The notes beneath the pieces are model-generated. The model was not told the origin of the DNA, did not search any database, and saw only the letters and a list, made by a program, of their open reading frames with translations. Below, one piece after another: positions 30,899 to 42,567 of a stretch of DNA of 64,000 bases (position 1 is its first letter; each line of letters begins with the position of its first letter). Source of the DNA: Pseudomonas panipatensis (lineage in GTDB: Bacteria > Pseudomonadota > Gammaproteobacteria > Pseudomonadales > Pseudomonadaceae). Made by a program: the position numbers and the translations under genes. The stretch is from NCBI RefSeq assembly GCF_900099785.1, contig NZ_FNDS01000002.1, positions 496,001 to 560,000 on the forward strand. The letters are read 5' to 3'.

Positions 30899-31260
30899 CA
30901 CAGCCCCTCCTTGCGCCGCCGCTGGCGCTCGATCAGGGTCTGCATCAGCCAGCCGGCGAAGAGGAACGACAGCAGCAGCGACAGCACCAGGGCGCCGGCC
31001 AGCGGCCAGAAATCAGCCAGCAACTGGCGACCGTAGGCCATCACCCCCACCGCCGGCGGCACCAGCAGCAACGGCAGGTAGCGCAACAGCGACGAGGCGG
31101 CCTGGGAGATCGGCTCGCCGACCTCGCCGCGCAAGAGCAGAAAGACCAGCAGCAGCACCAGCCCAATGATCGGGCCGGGAATCATGTGCAGGATGAGAAC
31201 ATTCAGGCCGGTTCCGAGCAGTTGGAACAGTATCAGCCAGGTCAGGCCGCGAAGCAGCAT
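30898..31260 (-). CDS. lrgA: LrgA/CidA-family membrane protein
   Basis: 120 residues with four hydrophobic helices: LTWLILFQLLGTGLNVLI, then PGPIIGLVLLLVFLLL (the PG-P-I-G core of the CidA/LrgA family), LPLLLVPPAVGVM and a final helix, ending in a basic tail RQRRRKEG. It is the partner of LrgB and first gene of the operon. AGGAGG lies 6 bases before ATG 31260, which settles the start against a longer open frame. Confidence 0.88.
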   Translation of the reverse strand: MLLRGLTWLILFQLLGTGLNVLILHMIPGPIIGLVLLLVFLLLRGEVGEPISQAASSLLRYLPLLLVPPAVGVMAYGRQLLADFWPLAGALVLSLLLSFLFAGWLMQTLIERQRRRKEGL

Positions 31261-31412
31261 GGGAGCCTCCTGTGCAAAGAGCGCGACATTATGCCGAAGT
31301 ACGCCTGGCCTATGGCACGGCATTCGCTTCAAGCATAGGTGCGCAGGCGCCGAAGACCTGTGCCATGCTCCAGCGCACGCCAAAAACAACAACACGTCAT
31401 CGCGGAGGATAT

Positions 31413-31868
31413 ATGCCGTTCGTTCCCGTCAGCACGCTCAAGGATTATGTAGGCAAGGACCTGGGTCATTCCGAGTGGCTCAGCGTCGACCAGAACCGCA
31501 TCGATCAATTCGCCGAATGCACCGAGGATCACCAGTTCATCCATGTCGATCCGGAAAAGGCCAAGCAGACCCCGTTCGGCGGCACCATCGCCCACGGTTT
31601 CCTCTCGCTGTCGCTGATTCCCAAGCTCTGCGAAGGCCTGCTGGTGCTCCCGGAAAACCCGAAAATGGTGGTCAACTACGGCCTCGACAGCGTGCGCTTC
31701 ATCCAGCCGGTGCCGGTGAACTCTCGGGTGCGCCTGGCCGCGACCATCCTCGACGTCACCGAGAAGAACCCCGGCCAGTGGCTGATCAAGGCCCGCTGCA
31801 CGCTGGAGATCGAAGGCCAGAGCAAGCCGGCCTACATCGCCGAGTCGCTGAGCCTGGCCTTCGTCTGA
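31413..31868 (+). CDS. MaoC-family (R)-hydratase, hot-dog fold
   Basis: 151 residues. The hydratase-2 signature IDQFAECTEDHQFIHVDPEKA contains the catalytic Asp/His pair (D-x4-H), followed by FGGTIAHGFLSLSLIP. Proteins of this NodN/MaoC type hydrate enoyl-CoA or act in fatty-acid or polyhydroxyalkanoate supply; the exact substrate cannot be read. ATG 31413 follows GGAGGATAT. It is divergent from lrgA with a 150-base shared upstream region. Confidence 0.88.
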   Translation: MPFVPVSTLKDYVGKDLGHSEWLSVDQNRIDQFAECTEDHQFIHVDPEKAKQTPFGGTIAHGFLSLSLIPKLCEGLLVLPENPKMVVNYGLDSVRFIQPVPVNSRVRLAATILDVTEKNPGQWLIKARCTLEIEGQSKPAYIAESLSLAFV

Positions 31869-31999
31869 GCGGCAACGCCCGGCGCCAGGCGCCGGGCCAC
31901 CACTTCACACGCCCACGCAGTGCCGTGCCCCTCGTCGCGATGCTAGAATCCGCCGCGCCCGCGCTGAAGGGCGCATCTGTCATACCCTAAGGACAACCC

Positions 32000-32212
32000 A
32001 TGACTGAAAAACGGATTCTCCCCGCCTTCCTGCTGTGCTTCTTCCTCGGCACCTTCGGTGCCCACCGCTTCTACGTCGGCAAGATCGGCACCGCCATCCT
32101 GCAGATCCTCACCCTGGGCGGCCTGGGCATCTGGACGCTGATCGACTTCATCATGATCATCGTCGGCGCCTTCACCGATAAGCAGGGCAACAAGATCACC
32201 CAGTGGACCTGA
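32000..32212 (+). CDS. TM2-domain membrane protein
   Basis: 70 residues: two transmembrane helices joined by a short loop, with the TM2 pattern PAFLLCFFLGTFGAHRFYVGK and LGIWTLIDFIMIIVGAFTDKQGN. Function is unknown for the family. A TAGAAT -10-like element lies about 55 bases upstream and a clear intrinsic terminator follows, so it is probably a single-gene transcript. Confidence 0.88.
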   Translation: MTEKRILPAFLLCFFLGTFGAHRFYVGKIGTAILQILTLGGLGIWTLIDFIMIIVGAFTDKQGNKITQWT

Positions 32213-32230
32213 GCCAAGCGAATCCGCCAG

Positions 32231-32253
32231 AAGCCCGCTCATGCGGGCTTTTT
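32231..32253 (+). terminator. Intrinsic terminator after the TM2 gene
   Basis: AAGCCCGC-TCAT-GCGGGCTTTTT: perfect 8-base stem, tetraloop and T-run, 18 bases after the TM2 stop. Confidence 0.92.
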
Positions 32254-32356
32254 CATGCCCGCCGGAGGGTGGCGGCGCCATCGATGAGCCAATCGCCCGC
32301 GCCAATGTCGTATGCTCCATCCCACTGTCAGACAATCCCGAGACCGTGAGCCGACG

Positions 32357-33871
32357 ATGCGCCAAGCCCTTCTCCCCCTCGCCCTGATGCTGCTGCTCGG
32401 CGCCTGCGGCCAGAGCGATCCCCAGGCCACGGCGAGCGGCATCCTGCCCGATGGCGCGCACTACCGGGGCGCGCTGGTGGATGGCCGCCTGCAAGGCGAG
32501 GGACGCCTGGAATATCCCGATGGCGCCTGGTATCGCGGGCGCTTCGACAAAGGCCTGTTCGACGGCCAGGGCGAATGGCACGGTGCCGATGGCAGCCATT
32601 ACCGCGGCGGATTCCGCGGCGGACGCTTCGCCGGCCAGGGGCAACACGACGACGGCCAGGGCAACCACTACAGCGGCGAATTCAAGGACGGCCGGATGCA
32701 AGGCCCGGGCAGCTTCAGCGGCAGCGACGGCGATCGCTACAGCGGCGGCTTCCGCGACGACCTGTTCGACGGCGAGGGGCGCTACGAGAACGCCGAAGGC
32801 GATGTCTGGAGCGGCCAGTTCAAGGAGGGCGCGCTGAACGGCGAGGGTGAATACCGCGGCAGCGATGGCAGTCACTACAAGGGCCAGTTCGCCGCCTGGC
32901 GCTTCGCCGGCGAAGGCGTGCTGACCCAGCCCGACGGGCAGGTCTACCAGGGCCGCTTCGCCGACGGCCAGTTCGCCGGCAAGGGCACCCTGCGCGGCAG
33001 CGACGGCAAGGTCCAGAGCGGCACCTGGCGCGCCGGCCAGCGGCGCCGCGACGAACAGGGCAACTGGCTGCCCAACCCGCTGGAGGTAGGTCTGCTGGAG
33101 CAGGGTCGACTGCTCGACCAGGCGCTCGCCAGCGTGCCGCCTTCGACCCCCAGGGTCGAACTCTACGGCCTCAGCGTCGGCGGCGATGGCGCGCAGAGCG
33201 TGTTCCTGCGCGAGGCCGACTACGTCGCCCGGATGCTCGGCCAGCGCTTCGGCGCGCGCGCCACCGTGACCCTGGTGAACAACCGCAACCACATCGCCGA
33301 CCGCCCCATGGCCACCCGTGAGAGCCTGGCCCGCGCGGTGCGCACCCTGGCCGAGCGCAGCGGCCCGGAAGACCTGATTTTCATCTACCTGACTAGCCAT
33401 GGCAGCCATGACCATCAGCTCATCCTCGACATGCCCGGCATGCGCATCGACAGCCTGCCGGCCGAGGGCATGGCCGCGTTGCTCGCGCCACTCAAAGAGC
33501 GCTACAAGGTACTGGTCATCTCGGCCTGCTACAGCGGCGGCTTCATCGAACCGCTGAAGGACGACAAGACACTGATCATCACCGCCGCCCGTGGCGACCG
33601 GGTGTCCTTCGGCTGTTCCGAGGAAGCGGACTTCACCTACTTCGGCCAGGCGCTGTTCGCCGACGCGCTGAACGCCACCGACGATCTGCAACAAGCGTTC
33701 AACCTGGCCCGCGAAGAGGTCTCGCAGCGCGAGAAGGAGGAGAAGTTCGATGCCTCCGAGCCCCAGATCTGGGCACCCCCAGCGGTGCTGGCGCGCTGGA
33801 ACGCCCTGCGCGCCGCGCAGGCCAGCGCCGCCTTGAGCGCAAGTACCGAACCCAAGCAGGAAAAACGTTAG
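32357..33871 (+). CDS. Lipoprotein with MORN repeats and a C13-like caspase-fold protease domain
   Basis: 504 residues. The signal peptide ends in a lipobox LLGAC, so the protein should be lipid-anchored in the envelope. Residues about 30-240 are eight to nine MORN-type repeats of 23 residues (D-G-x-x-Y-x-G-x-F-x-x-G-x-F-x-G-x-G). After a linker, about 270-480 forms a caspase-like peptidase C13 (legumain) domain: LYGLSVGGDGAQSVFLREADYVARML, the His of TSHGSH (H348) and the Cys of ISACYSGGF (C391) give the expected catalytic dyad. It is probably a surface or periplasmic cysteine protease whose MORN array binds lipid or partner proteins; substrate unknown. ATG 32357 is fixed by the signal peptide. 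Confidence 0.88.
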   Translation: MRQALLPLALMLLLGACGQSDPQATASGILPDGAHYRGALVDGRLQGEGRLEYPDGAWYRGRFDKGLFDGQGEWHGADGSHYRGGFRGGRFAGQGQHDDGQGNHYSGEFKDGRMQGPGSFSGSDGDRYSGGFRDDLFDGEGRYENAEGDVWSGQFKEGALNGEGEYRGSDGSHYKGQFAAWRFAGEGVLTQPDGQVYQGRFADGQFAGKGTLRGSDGKVQSGTWRAGQRRRDEQGNWLPNPLEVGLLEQGRLLDQALASVPPSTPRVELYGLSVGGDGAQSVFLREADYVARMLGQRFGARATVTLVNNRNHIADRPMATRESLARAVRTLAERSGPEDLIFIYLTSHGSHDHQLILDMPGMRIDSLPAEGMAALLAPLKERYKVLVISACYSGGFIEPLKDDKTLIITAARGDRVSFGCSEEADFTYFGQALFADALNATDDLQQAFNLAREEVSQREKEEKFDASEPQIWAPPAVLARWNALRAAQASAALSASTEPKQEKR

Positions 33872-33913
33872 GCCGGCAACTATGCTTGTTGCTGTGTCAG
33901 GGGAGAAAAAAAG

Positions 33914-34555
33914 ATGTATTCAACACCGACGCACATCCTGCTAGCCGGCGCCACTGGGCTCACCGGCGAACACCTGCTCGATCGCATGCTCAGCGAACCG
34001 ACGGTCAAGCGCGTCCTGGCGCCGACCCGGCGAGCGCTGGCAGCGCATCCACGCCTGGTGAACCCCATCGGTCCGCTGGCGGAGCTGATTCCGCAGCTGG
34101 ATCAACCTGTCGATACGGTGTTCTGCTGCCTGGGCACCACCCTCAAGGAAGCCGGTTCCGAAGCCGCCTTCCGCGCCGTCGACCATGACCTGCCGCTGGC
34201 CCTCGGCGAGCACGCGCTGAAGCTGGGCGCGCGGCATTACATCGTGGTCAGCGCGCTGGGCGCGGACAGCAAATCCTCGATCTTCTACAACCGGGTCAAG
34301 GGCGAGATGGAAGAGGCCCTGCGCCAGCAGGGCTGGCCGCAACTGACCATCGCCCGGCCGTCGTTGCTGCTCGGCCAGCGCGAGGAAATCCGCCTGGCCG
34401 AACTGCTCGCCGCGCCCTTCGCCCGCATCCTGCCCGGCAAGCTGCATGGCATCGAAGCCTGCGCCCTGGCCCGCGCGCTCTGGCGCCTGGCCCTGGAAAG
34501 CGGCAAGGGCGTGCGCGTCGTCGAATCGGACGAACTGCGCCGGTTGGGCAAATAA
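33914..34555 (+). CDS. NAD(P)-binding Rossmann protein (HTATIP2/NmrA-like)
   Basis: 213 residues, atypical short-chain dehydrogenase. The dinucleotide-binding glycine motif is [14 protein letters not shown], followed by [14 protein letters not shown], the [11 protein letters not shown] strand and [12 protein letters not shown] (Y-x3-K). [13 protein letters not shown] completes the pattern of the bacterial proteins related to human HTATIP2/TIP30. Such proteins have no firmly assigned reaction. It follows the MORN-protease gene with a 42-base gap, so co-transcription is possible. ATG 33914 lies 8 bases after a GGGGAGAAAA stretch. Confidence 0.82.
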   Translation: MYSTPTHILLAGATGLTGEHLLDRMLSEPTVKRVLAPTRRALAAHPRLVNPIGPLAELIPQLDQPVDTVFCCLGTTLKEAGSEAAFRAVDHDLPLALGEHALKLGARHYIVVSALGADSKSSIFYNRVKGEMEEALRQQGWPQLTIARPSLLLGQREEIRLAELLAAPFARILPGKLHGIEACALARALWRLALESGKGVRVVESDELRRLGK

Positions 34556-34584
34556 GCCGTCGCCGGCACGGACTGGCCCGGAGG

Positions 34585-34648
34585 CTGGGTTGAGGCCACG
34601 CAACCCATCGCGCATGGCCCGATGGGAATCGCTTCGCTCGTCCCATCC
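34585..34648. repeat. Intergenic palindromic repeat cluster between convergent genes
   Basis: GGGTT-GAGGCCACGC-AACCC hairpin, then ATGGGA (34622-34627) and TCCCAT (34641-34646) around ATCGCTTCGCTCG. The second hairpin matches the one at 4262-4286 except for one base. Both copies lie between convergent 3' ends. Confidence 0.72.
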
Positions 34649-34714
34649 GACGCGGCTGGCGAGCGCGCCCGGCGTGTTCCGGGATCAGGGCCCGACGATG
34701 CGCCGTGGCGGCTT

Positions 34715-35008
34715 CTAGTTGCCGCCCCACACCTGCAAGCCGATACCCAGCTCGGCGGCGATCGAGAACGGCAGCAGCAGCGTATCCAGCAGCGCGCTGC
34801 CGGGCAGGTCGACGCCCGGGTAGGTCGGCGGCTCGGTGCCGAAATGGTCCTCGGGGCAGCAGCCGCCGTGCAGCGCGTACCAGTCCAGGCGAGTGCCGGC
34901 ATAGATCAGCGGCGCACCGGGTTTGTTCGCGTCGAGGGTCTTCACCGTCGCGCAACCGCCCAACTGCAGCAGCAGGAGGGCGGCGAGCAGCTTATTCGTC
35001 ACTGACAA
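34715..35008 (-). CDS. YceK/YidQ-type small lipoprotein
   Basis: 97 residues from a TTG start at 35008 (GTG at 35002 is the alternative; no ATG is available). The lipobox LQLGGC gives an N-terminal lipidated Cys. The mature part ([43 protein letters not shown]) is the DUF1375 pattern of YceK and YidQ. Role unknown; likely outer-membrane anchored. Its beginning overlaps the end of ubiX by 17 bases, suggesting translational coupling and explaining the weak start. Confidence 0.8.
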   Translation of the reverse strand: MSVTNKLLAALLLLQLGGCATVKTLDANKPGAPLIYAGTRLDWYALHGGCCPEDHFGTEPPTYPGVDLPGSALLDTLLLPFSIAAELGIGLQVWGGN

Positions 35009-35621
35009 GATGATGTTCGCCCCAGCGCGGCAGCATGTCCTGGGGAATGCCCAGTTGGTTGAGGATGCGCGCGACCACGAAGTCGATCAGGTCGTCGACG
35101 CTCTGCGGCTGGTGGTAGAAGCCCGGCGCCGCCGGCAGGATCACCGCGCCCAGGTTGGAGAGTTTGAGCATGTTCTCCAGGTGAATGCTCGACAGCGGCG
35201 CTTCGCGGGGCACCAGGATCAACTGGCGGCGCTCCTTGAGGGCGACATCGGCGGCGCGCTCGATCAGGTTGTTGCAGGCGCCGCAGGCAATGGCCGAGAG
35301 GGTGCCGGTGGAACAGGGCACCACCACCATCGCCGAGGGCGCGCCGGAACCGGAGGCCACCGGGGCCATCCAGTCTTCCTTGCCGTACACGCGGATCTGC
35401 CCGGGGGCGGCGCCGGTGTATTCGCTGAGGAAGGCCTGCATGGCCTGCGGCTTGCTCGGCAGGGTCACGTCGGTCTCGGTGGCCACCACCAGTTGCGCGG
35501 CCTTGGAGATGAGGAAGTGCACTTCGCGGTCTTCCTGCACCAGGCAGTCGAGCAGACGCAAGCCGTACTGCGCGCCGGAGGCGCCGGTCATCGCCAGGGT
35601 GATGCGTTCGGCTCCCGCCAT
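34992..35621 (-). CDS. ubiX: Flavin prenyltransferase UbiX
   Basis: 209 residues, the usual length. The opening [18 protein letters not shown] holds the FMN phosphate-binding loop; [21 protein letters not shown] and [29 protein letters not shown] are UbiX signatures. It attaches a dimethylallyl group to FMN to form prenylated FMN, the cofactor of UbiD decarboxylases in ubiquinone synthesis. The start at 35621 lies one base before the mpl stop, so the two genes are in one transcript; the neighbour order mpl-ubiX is that of other Pseudomonas. Confidence 0.95.
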   Translation of the reverse strand: MAGAERITLAMTGASGAQYGLRLLDCLVQEDREVHFLISKAAQLVVATETDVTLPSKPQAMQAFLSEYTGAAPGQIRVYGKEDWMAPVASGSGAPSAMVVVPCSTGTLSAIACGACNNLIERAADVALKERRQLILVPREAPLSSIHLENMLKLSNLGAVILPAAPGFYHQPQSVDDLIDFVVARILNQLGIPQDMLPRWGEHHLVSDE

Positions 35622-35622
35622 C

Positions 35623-36975
35623 TCAGTCCTCCAGGGCCTTGGCCAGCTTGCCGTGCAGGCCACCGAAGCCGCCGTTGCTCATGATCACCACCTGGCTGCC
35701 CGGCGTGGCGACGGCCTTGACCCCATCGATGATCGCTTCCAGCGATGCGCAGACCTGGGTCGGCACGCTCGACGCGGCGACGCTGGCGGCCAGGTCCCAG
35801 CCGAGGTTCGGCGGCGCGTACCAGAACACCCGGTCGGCCTGGCTGACGCTGTCCGCCAGGCCATCGCGGTGAGCACCGAGCTTCATGGAGTTGGAGCGCG
35901 GCTCGACAACCGCGATCAGCGGCGCGGCGCCGACGCGCTTGCGCAGGCCGTCGAGGGTGGTGGCGATGGCGGTCGGGTGGTGGGCGAAGTCGTCGTAGAT
36001 GGTCACGCCATTCACTTCGGCGACCTTTTCCATGCGCCGCTTGACGCTCTTGAAGGCCGACAGCGCGGCGATGCCCAGTTCCGCCAGCACGCCGACATGG
36101 CGCGCGGCAGCGAGGCAGGCCAGGGCGTTGGCGACGTTGTGCTGGCCGGTCAGCTCCCACGCCACCACGCCCTGGGCGGCGCCGTCGAACAGCACCTCGA
36201 AGCGCGAGCCGTCGTCGCTGAGCAGGCGTGCCTGCCATTGGCCACCGGCGCCGGTGGTCTGCACCGGGGTCCAGCAACCCATGCCGAGCACTCGCTTGAG
36301 CGCGGCCTCGCTCTCGGGATGGATGATCAGGCCTTCGCCGGGGATGGTCCGCACCAGGTGATGGAACTGCCGCTCGATGGCCGCGAGGTCGGGGAAGATG
36401 TCCGCGTGGTCGAATTCCAGGTTGTTGAGGATGGCCGTGCGCGGGCGGTAATGGACGAACTTCGAGCGCTTGTCGAAGAAGGCGCTGTCGTACTCGTCGG
36501 CCTCGACCACGAAGAAGGGCGTATCGCCCAGCCGCGCGGAGACCCCGAAGTTCTGCGGCACGCCGCCAATGAGGAAACCAGGGCTCATGCCGGCATGCTC
36601 CAGCACCCAGGCCAGCATGCTGCTGGTGGTGGTCTTGCCGTGGGTACCGGCCACCGCCAGGACCCAGCGCCCCTGCAGCACGTGGTCAGCCAGCCACTGC
36701 GGGCCGGAGACGTAGGGCAACCCCTTGTTCAGCACATACTCAACCGCCGGATTGCCGCGCGACAGGGCGTTGCCGATCACCACCAGGTCCGGTGCCGGCT
36801 CCAGGTGGGCGGGCTCGTAGCCCTGCATCAGTTCGATGCCCTGAGCCTGCAACTGGGTGCTCATGGGCGGGTAGACATTGGCGTCGGAACCGGTGACACG
36901 GTGGCCGAGTTCCTTGGCCAGCACGGCCAGCGACCCCATGAAGGTGCCGCAGATGCCGAGGATATGGATATGCAT
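35623..36975 (-). CDS. mpl: UDP-MurNAc:L-alanyl-gamma-D-glutamyl-meso-DAP ligase Mpl
   Basis: 450 residues, Mur ligase family. It opens with [17 protein letters not shown] (Rossmann-type N-domain), has the ATP-binding [32 protein letters not shown], and the C-terminal [11 protein letters not shown] typical of Mpl/MurC. It recycles the cell-wall tripeptide onto UDP-MurNAc in the cytoplasm. ATG 36975 matches the family start, though the frame is open to 37098. It is upstream of ubiX in the same operon. Confidence 0.95.
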   Translation of the reverse strand: MHIHILGICGTFMGSLAVLAKELGHRVTGSDANVYPPMSTQLQAQGIELMQGYEPAHLEPAPDLVVIGNALSRGNPAVEYVLNKGLPYVSGPQWLADHVLQGRWVLAVAGTHGKTTTSSMLAWVLEHAGMSPGFLIGGVPQNFGVSARLGDTPFFVVEADEYDSAFFDKRSKFVHYRPRTAILNNLEFDHADIFPDLAAIERQFHHLVRTIPGEGLIIHPESEAALKRVLGMGCWTPVQTTGAGGQWQARLLSDDGSRFEVLFDGAAQGVVAWELTGQHNVANALACLAAARHVGVLAELGIAALSAFKSVKRRMEKVAEVNGVTIYDDFAHHPTAIATTLDGLRKRVGAAPLIAVVEPRSNSMKLGAHRDGLADSVSQADRVFWYAPPNLGWDLAASVAASSVPTQVCASLEAIIDGVKAVATPGSQVVIMSNGGFGGLHGKLAKALED

Positions 36976-37231
36976 GCAGACTCCTGCAATCAAGCCTGGG
37001 AAGGCGTCTCGAATGGCCGGCAGATTAGCACAGCGAAGCCCGCCAGCGGCGCGGCCGGGAGCATTCAGACGGCGCCGTCGGGCGGGGGTTCCCGGCAACG
37101 GCGTGGGGCCGATGAGGTTCGGCCTTGTCCGCCGTTTGGCCCTGGTTTCAGGCGCCTTGGACTAACGAGCCGCGGTCCCGCGCTCAGGGGACTGAGCATT
37201 CAACCGCGGCGCCGGTGATCGGCGTTGCGCC

Positions 37232-39139
<1,908 letters not shown>

Positions 39140-39261
39140 TGTTATGGTTCTCCACGGAAGGGACGGCAGGCAGTCCCGGGCGACCGTCCACGGAGCATCG
39201 TCCAGCACGCCGCGCATTGCAATGGCCGCGTGACCCGACAGTCGGACGCTGTACCGAAAGC

Positions 39262-39276
39262 GTGACAAAGTGTCAC
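39262..39276. promoter_or_regulatory. Inverted repeat, probable enhancer site for the AcoR-type activator
   Basis: GTGACA-AAG-TGTCAC, a perfect dyad, about 100 bases upstream of the sigma-54 promoter. A related, weaker copy GTGCCA-AAGC-TGCCAC follows at 39285-39300. Position and symmetry fit the upstream activating sequence of an enhancer-binding protein. Confidence 0.6.
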
Positions 39277-39365
39277 CCGCGACCGTGCCAAAGCTGCCAC
39301 AGCGGCGTCTTGCCGCACCCCGCCGGTGCGCCGGCAGCCCAGTGAATACGCGGCCTGCACTGGCA

Positions 39366-39381
39366 TGGCCCGGCCCTTGCT
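39366..39381 (+). promoter_or_regulatory. Sigma-54 promoter of the aldehyde dehydrogenase
   Basis: TGGCCCGGCCCTTGCT: -24 GG at 39367-39368 and -12 GC at 39379-39380 with exactly ten bases between, and TTGC at the -12 side. It lies 63 bases before the start codon. Confidence 0.82.
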
Positions 39382-39443
39382 CTACGCTTGGTCAGGTAGC
39401 AAGCGCACCCTCCCCCATAAGCACAAGAGCCAGGAGATCAACC

Positions 39444-40964
<1,521 letters not shown>

Positions 40965-41009
40965 TCGCCTGAGCGCCAGGCGCTCACTCGAACGACTCCG
41001 ACACTCTTC

Positions 41010-41036
41010 GCGCGGCTCCCGGGCCGCGCTTTTTTT
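41010..41036 (+). terminator. Intrinsic terminator after the aldehyde dehydrogenase
   Basis: GCGCGGC-TCCCGG-GCCGCGC followed by seven T. The stem is perfect. It isolates the aldehyde dehydrogenase from the downstream genes. Confidence 0.93.
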
Positions 41037-41065
41037 GTCCGGCGAAAGCCATTCCCAGGGCGCCG

Positions 41066-41085
41066 GGCGGATGAGGTTATCCGCC
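41066..41085. repeat. GGCGGATA-type intergenic inverted repeat (copy 5, short)
   Basis: GGCGGAT-GAGGTT-ATCCGCC; a shorter member of the family seen at 17198, 24264, 28194 and 28234, located after the aldehyde dehydrogenase terminator. Confidence 0.65.
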
Positions 41086-41203
41086 GCTCAGCCGTGGCCT
41101 CGGGCGCTGCGGAATTCGATCTGGGCGTTGCTCACCGGCGGCTGCGGGCGATGCAGAAGGCGATGGCGTATCACTGCGAACGGCTATGCGTCCTGCGTGC
41201 AGG

Positions 41204-42268
41204 TCAGCTTTGGTGAGTGCGCCACTGCCGTGGGCTGACCCCGAACCAGCGGCGGAAGGCGCGGGAGAAGGCGCTGGTTTCGGAGTAGCCGAGCAGCGGC
41301 GCCAGTTCGGAGATCGGCAGGCGCTGGCGCAGATAGTGCAGCGCCAGGTCGCGGCGGGTCTGTTCCACCAACTGGCTGAAGCTCAGTCCGGCTTCGCGCA
41401 GGCGCCGCTGCAGGCCGACGGAGGTCAGTTCGAGGCGCTCGGCGACCAGTTCCAGCGCCGGCTCGCCAGCGGCCAGGGCCAGGCGGATCTGGGTGCTGGC
41501 ATCTTCCAGCAGATCAGGGCGGTTGCCCTGCTCGCCCAGGCGGCGGATCACATCCTGCACCAGGAACAGCAGATTGGCGTCGCGCTCCGGCATCAGTTGG
41601 CCCTTGAGATCGGACTTGGGCACCAGCAGCGAATTGCAGGCGCGCTGGAAATGCACCGGCGCGCCGAACACGTCGCCATGCTCCTGCCAGCCTTCCGGGC
41701 GGCTGTGTTCGAAGCCCACCGCACGCGGCGCCCAGTCGCTGCCGAGGACATGCCGCAGCAGATTCAGCGCCATGCCCATGGTCAGCTCGGCGTCCTGCCG
41801 ACGGTCGAGGATGGCACCGTGTTGCACCTGGTAATCGAAGCGGTAGCACTCGCCGCAATCGACCAGGCGGATCAGCGTGCTGTGCTGGTGGAAGGGGAAG
41901 GCCGCGGCAAAGTTGCGCAGCGCGTCTTCGAGGGTTTCCGAACACAGCCCGACATAGCCCAGCAGGCCCAGCGCACGCGGCTGGAATTGCTGGCCATAGC
42001 GCAGGCCGAAGTTGTCGCAACCGGACAATCGCGCGGCTTCTTCGAGGACCCGGCAGTAATTGGTCAGCGCCAGGCTGAGCGTGGGGTGGCGCAGTTGCTC
42101 GGGGTCGATGCCGGCATGCCCGAAGACCCGATCGAGGTCGCCGCCCTGGGCGGTGATGAAGGCATCCAGTCCACTGGCCGCGGCCGACAGCACGCCCATG
42201 TTGCCGGCCAGGGGCAGGTTGGCGCCGACGGCGGAGAACAGTGACTGGTTCATGGCGGGCACGCTCAT
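41204..42268 (-). CDS. AraC-family regulator with an AraC-type ligand domain
   Basis: 354 residues from ATG 42268 (ATG 42274 and 42253 are also in frame; none has a strong Shine-Dalgarno). The N-terminal 200 residues follow the arabinose-binding-like domain of the OruR/ArgR-like AraC regulators (GIDPEQLRHPTLSLALTNYCRVLEEAARLSG, GLLGYVGLCSETLEDALRNF). The C-terminal helix-turn-helix pair has LTSVGLQRRLREAGLSFSQLVEQTRRDLALHYL and LLGYSETSAFSRAFRRWFGVSP. It sits between the aldehyde dehydrogenase and the permease-eutBC genes and diverges from the latter, so it is a likely regulator of ethanolamine uptake. This interruption is not in the P. aeruginosa order as I recall it. Confidence 0.85.
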   Translation of the reverse strand: MSVPAMNQSLFSAVGANLPLAGNMGVLSAAASGLDAFITAQGGDLDRVFGHAGIDPEQLRHPTLSLALTNYCRVLEEAARLSGCDNFGLRYGQQFQPRALGLLGYVGLCSETLEDALRNFAAAFPFHQHSTLIRLVDCGECYRFDYQVQHGAILDRRQDAELTMGMALNLLRHVLGSDWAPRAVGFEHSRPEGWQEHGDVFGAPVHFQRACNSLLVPKSDLKGQLMPERDANLLFLVQDVIRRLGEQGNRPDLLEDASTQIRLALAAGEPALELVAERLELTSVGLQRRLREAGLSFSQLVEQTRRDLALHYLRQRLPISELAPLLGYSETSAFSRAFRRWFGVSPRQWRTHQS

Positions 42269-42456
42269 TGTCATGGGGTTGCGACACAGCAGAAGAACTA
42301 GCCGAAGCAAATCCCATGCCCCTGCCACGACCGCCGCCGCCGATGATTTCACCCCCTCTAGCGCGGGCCTCGCCAGGCGCCGCGCCGGCACCCGCGAGGT
42401 GCACCGGGAGGGCGCGCCGCGCCAGGTTGGGGCAATGGGTAACAAGGTGTTGCGCA

Positions 42457-42497
42457 ACTTGACCGCAGGCGTTGCGTTGCGCAGCCGAGGGTCAAGT
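42457..42497. promoter_or_regulatory. Long-spaced inverted repeat upstream of the ethanolamine permease
   Basis: ACTTGACC (42457-42464) and GGTCAAGT (42490-42497), perfect 8-base arms separated by 25 bases that hold TTGCGTTGCGCA-like sequence. It lies in the shared region between the divergent AraC gene and the permease, about 70 bases before the permease start. It is a candidate operator for the AraC regulator. No sigma-54 -24/-12 element was found in this 300-base region. Confidence 0.5.
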
Positions 42498-42567
42498 CCT
42501 GGCGCAGGTCGCTCGCTAACATCGACCCCTGGTAACCGTCCACGCCCGCAGGGCAGAGGAGTCCGCA

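Noticed and set aside
42481-42567. Sigma-54 promoter before the ethanolamine permease (TGGCGCAGGTCGCTCGC)
   Set aside because: The GG and GC dinucleotides are not ten bases apart and the -12 TTGC is absent.
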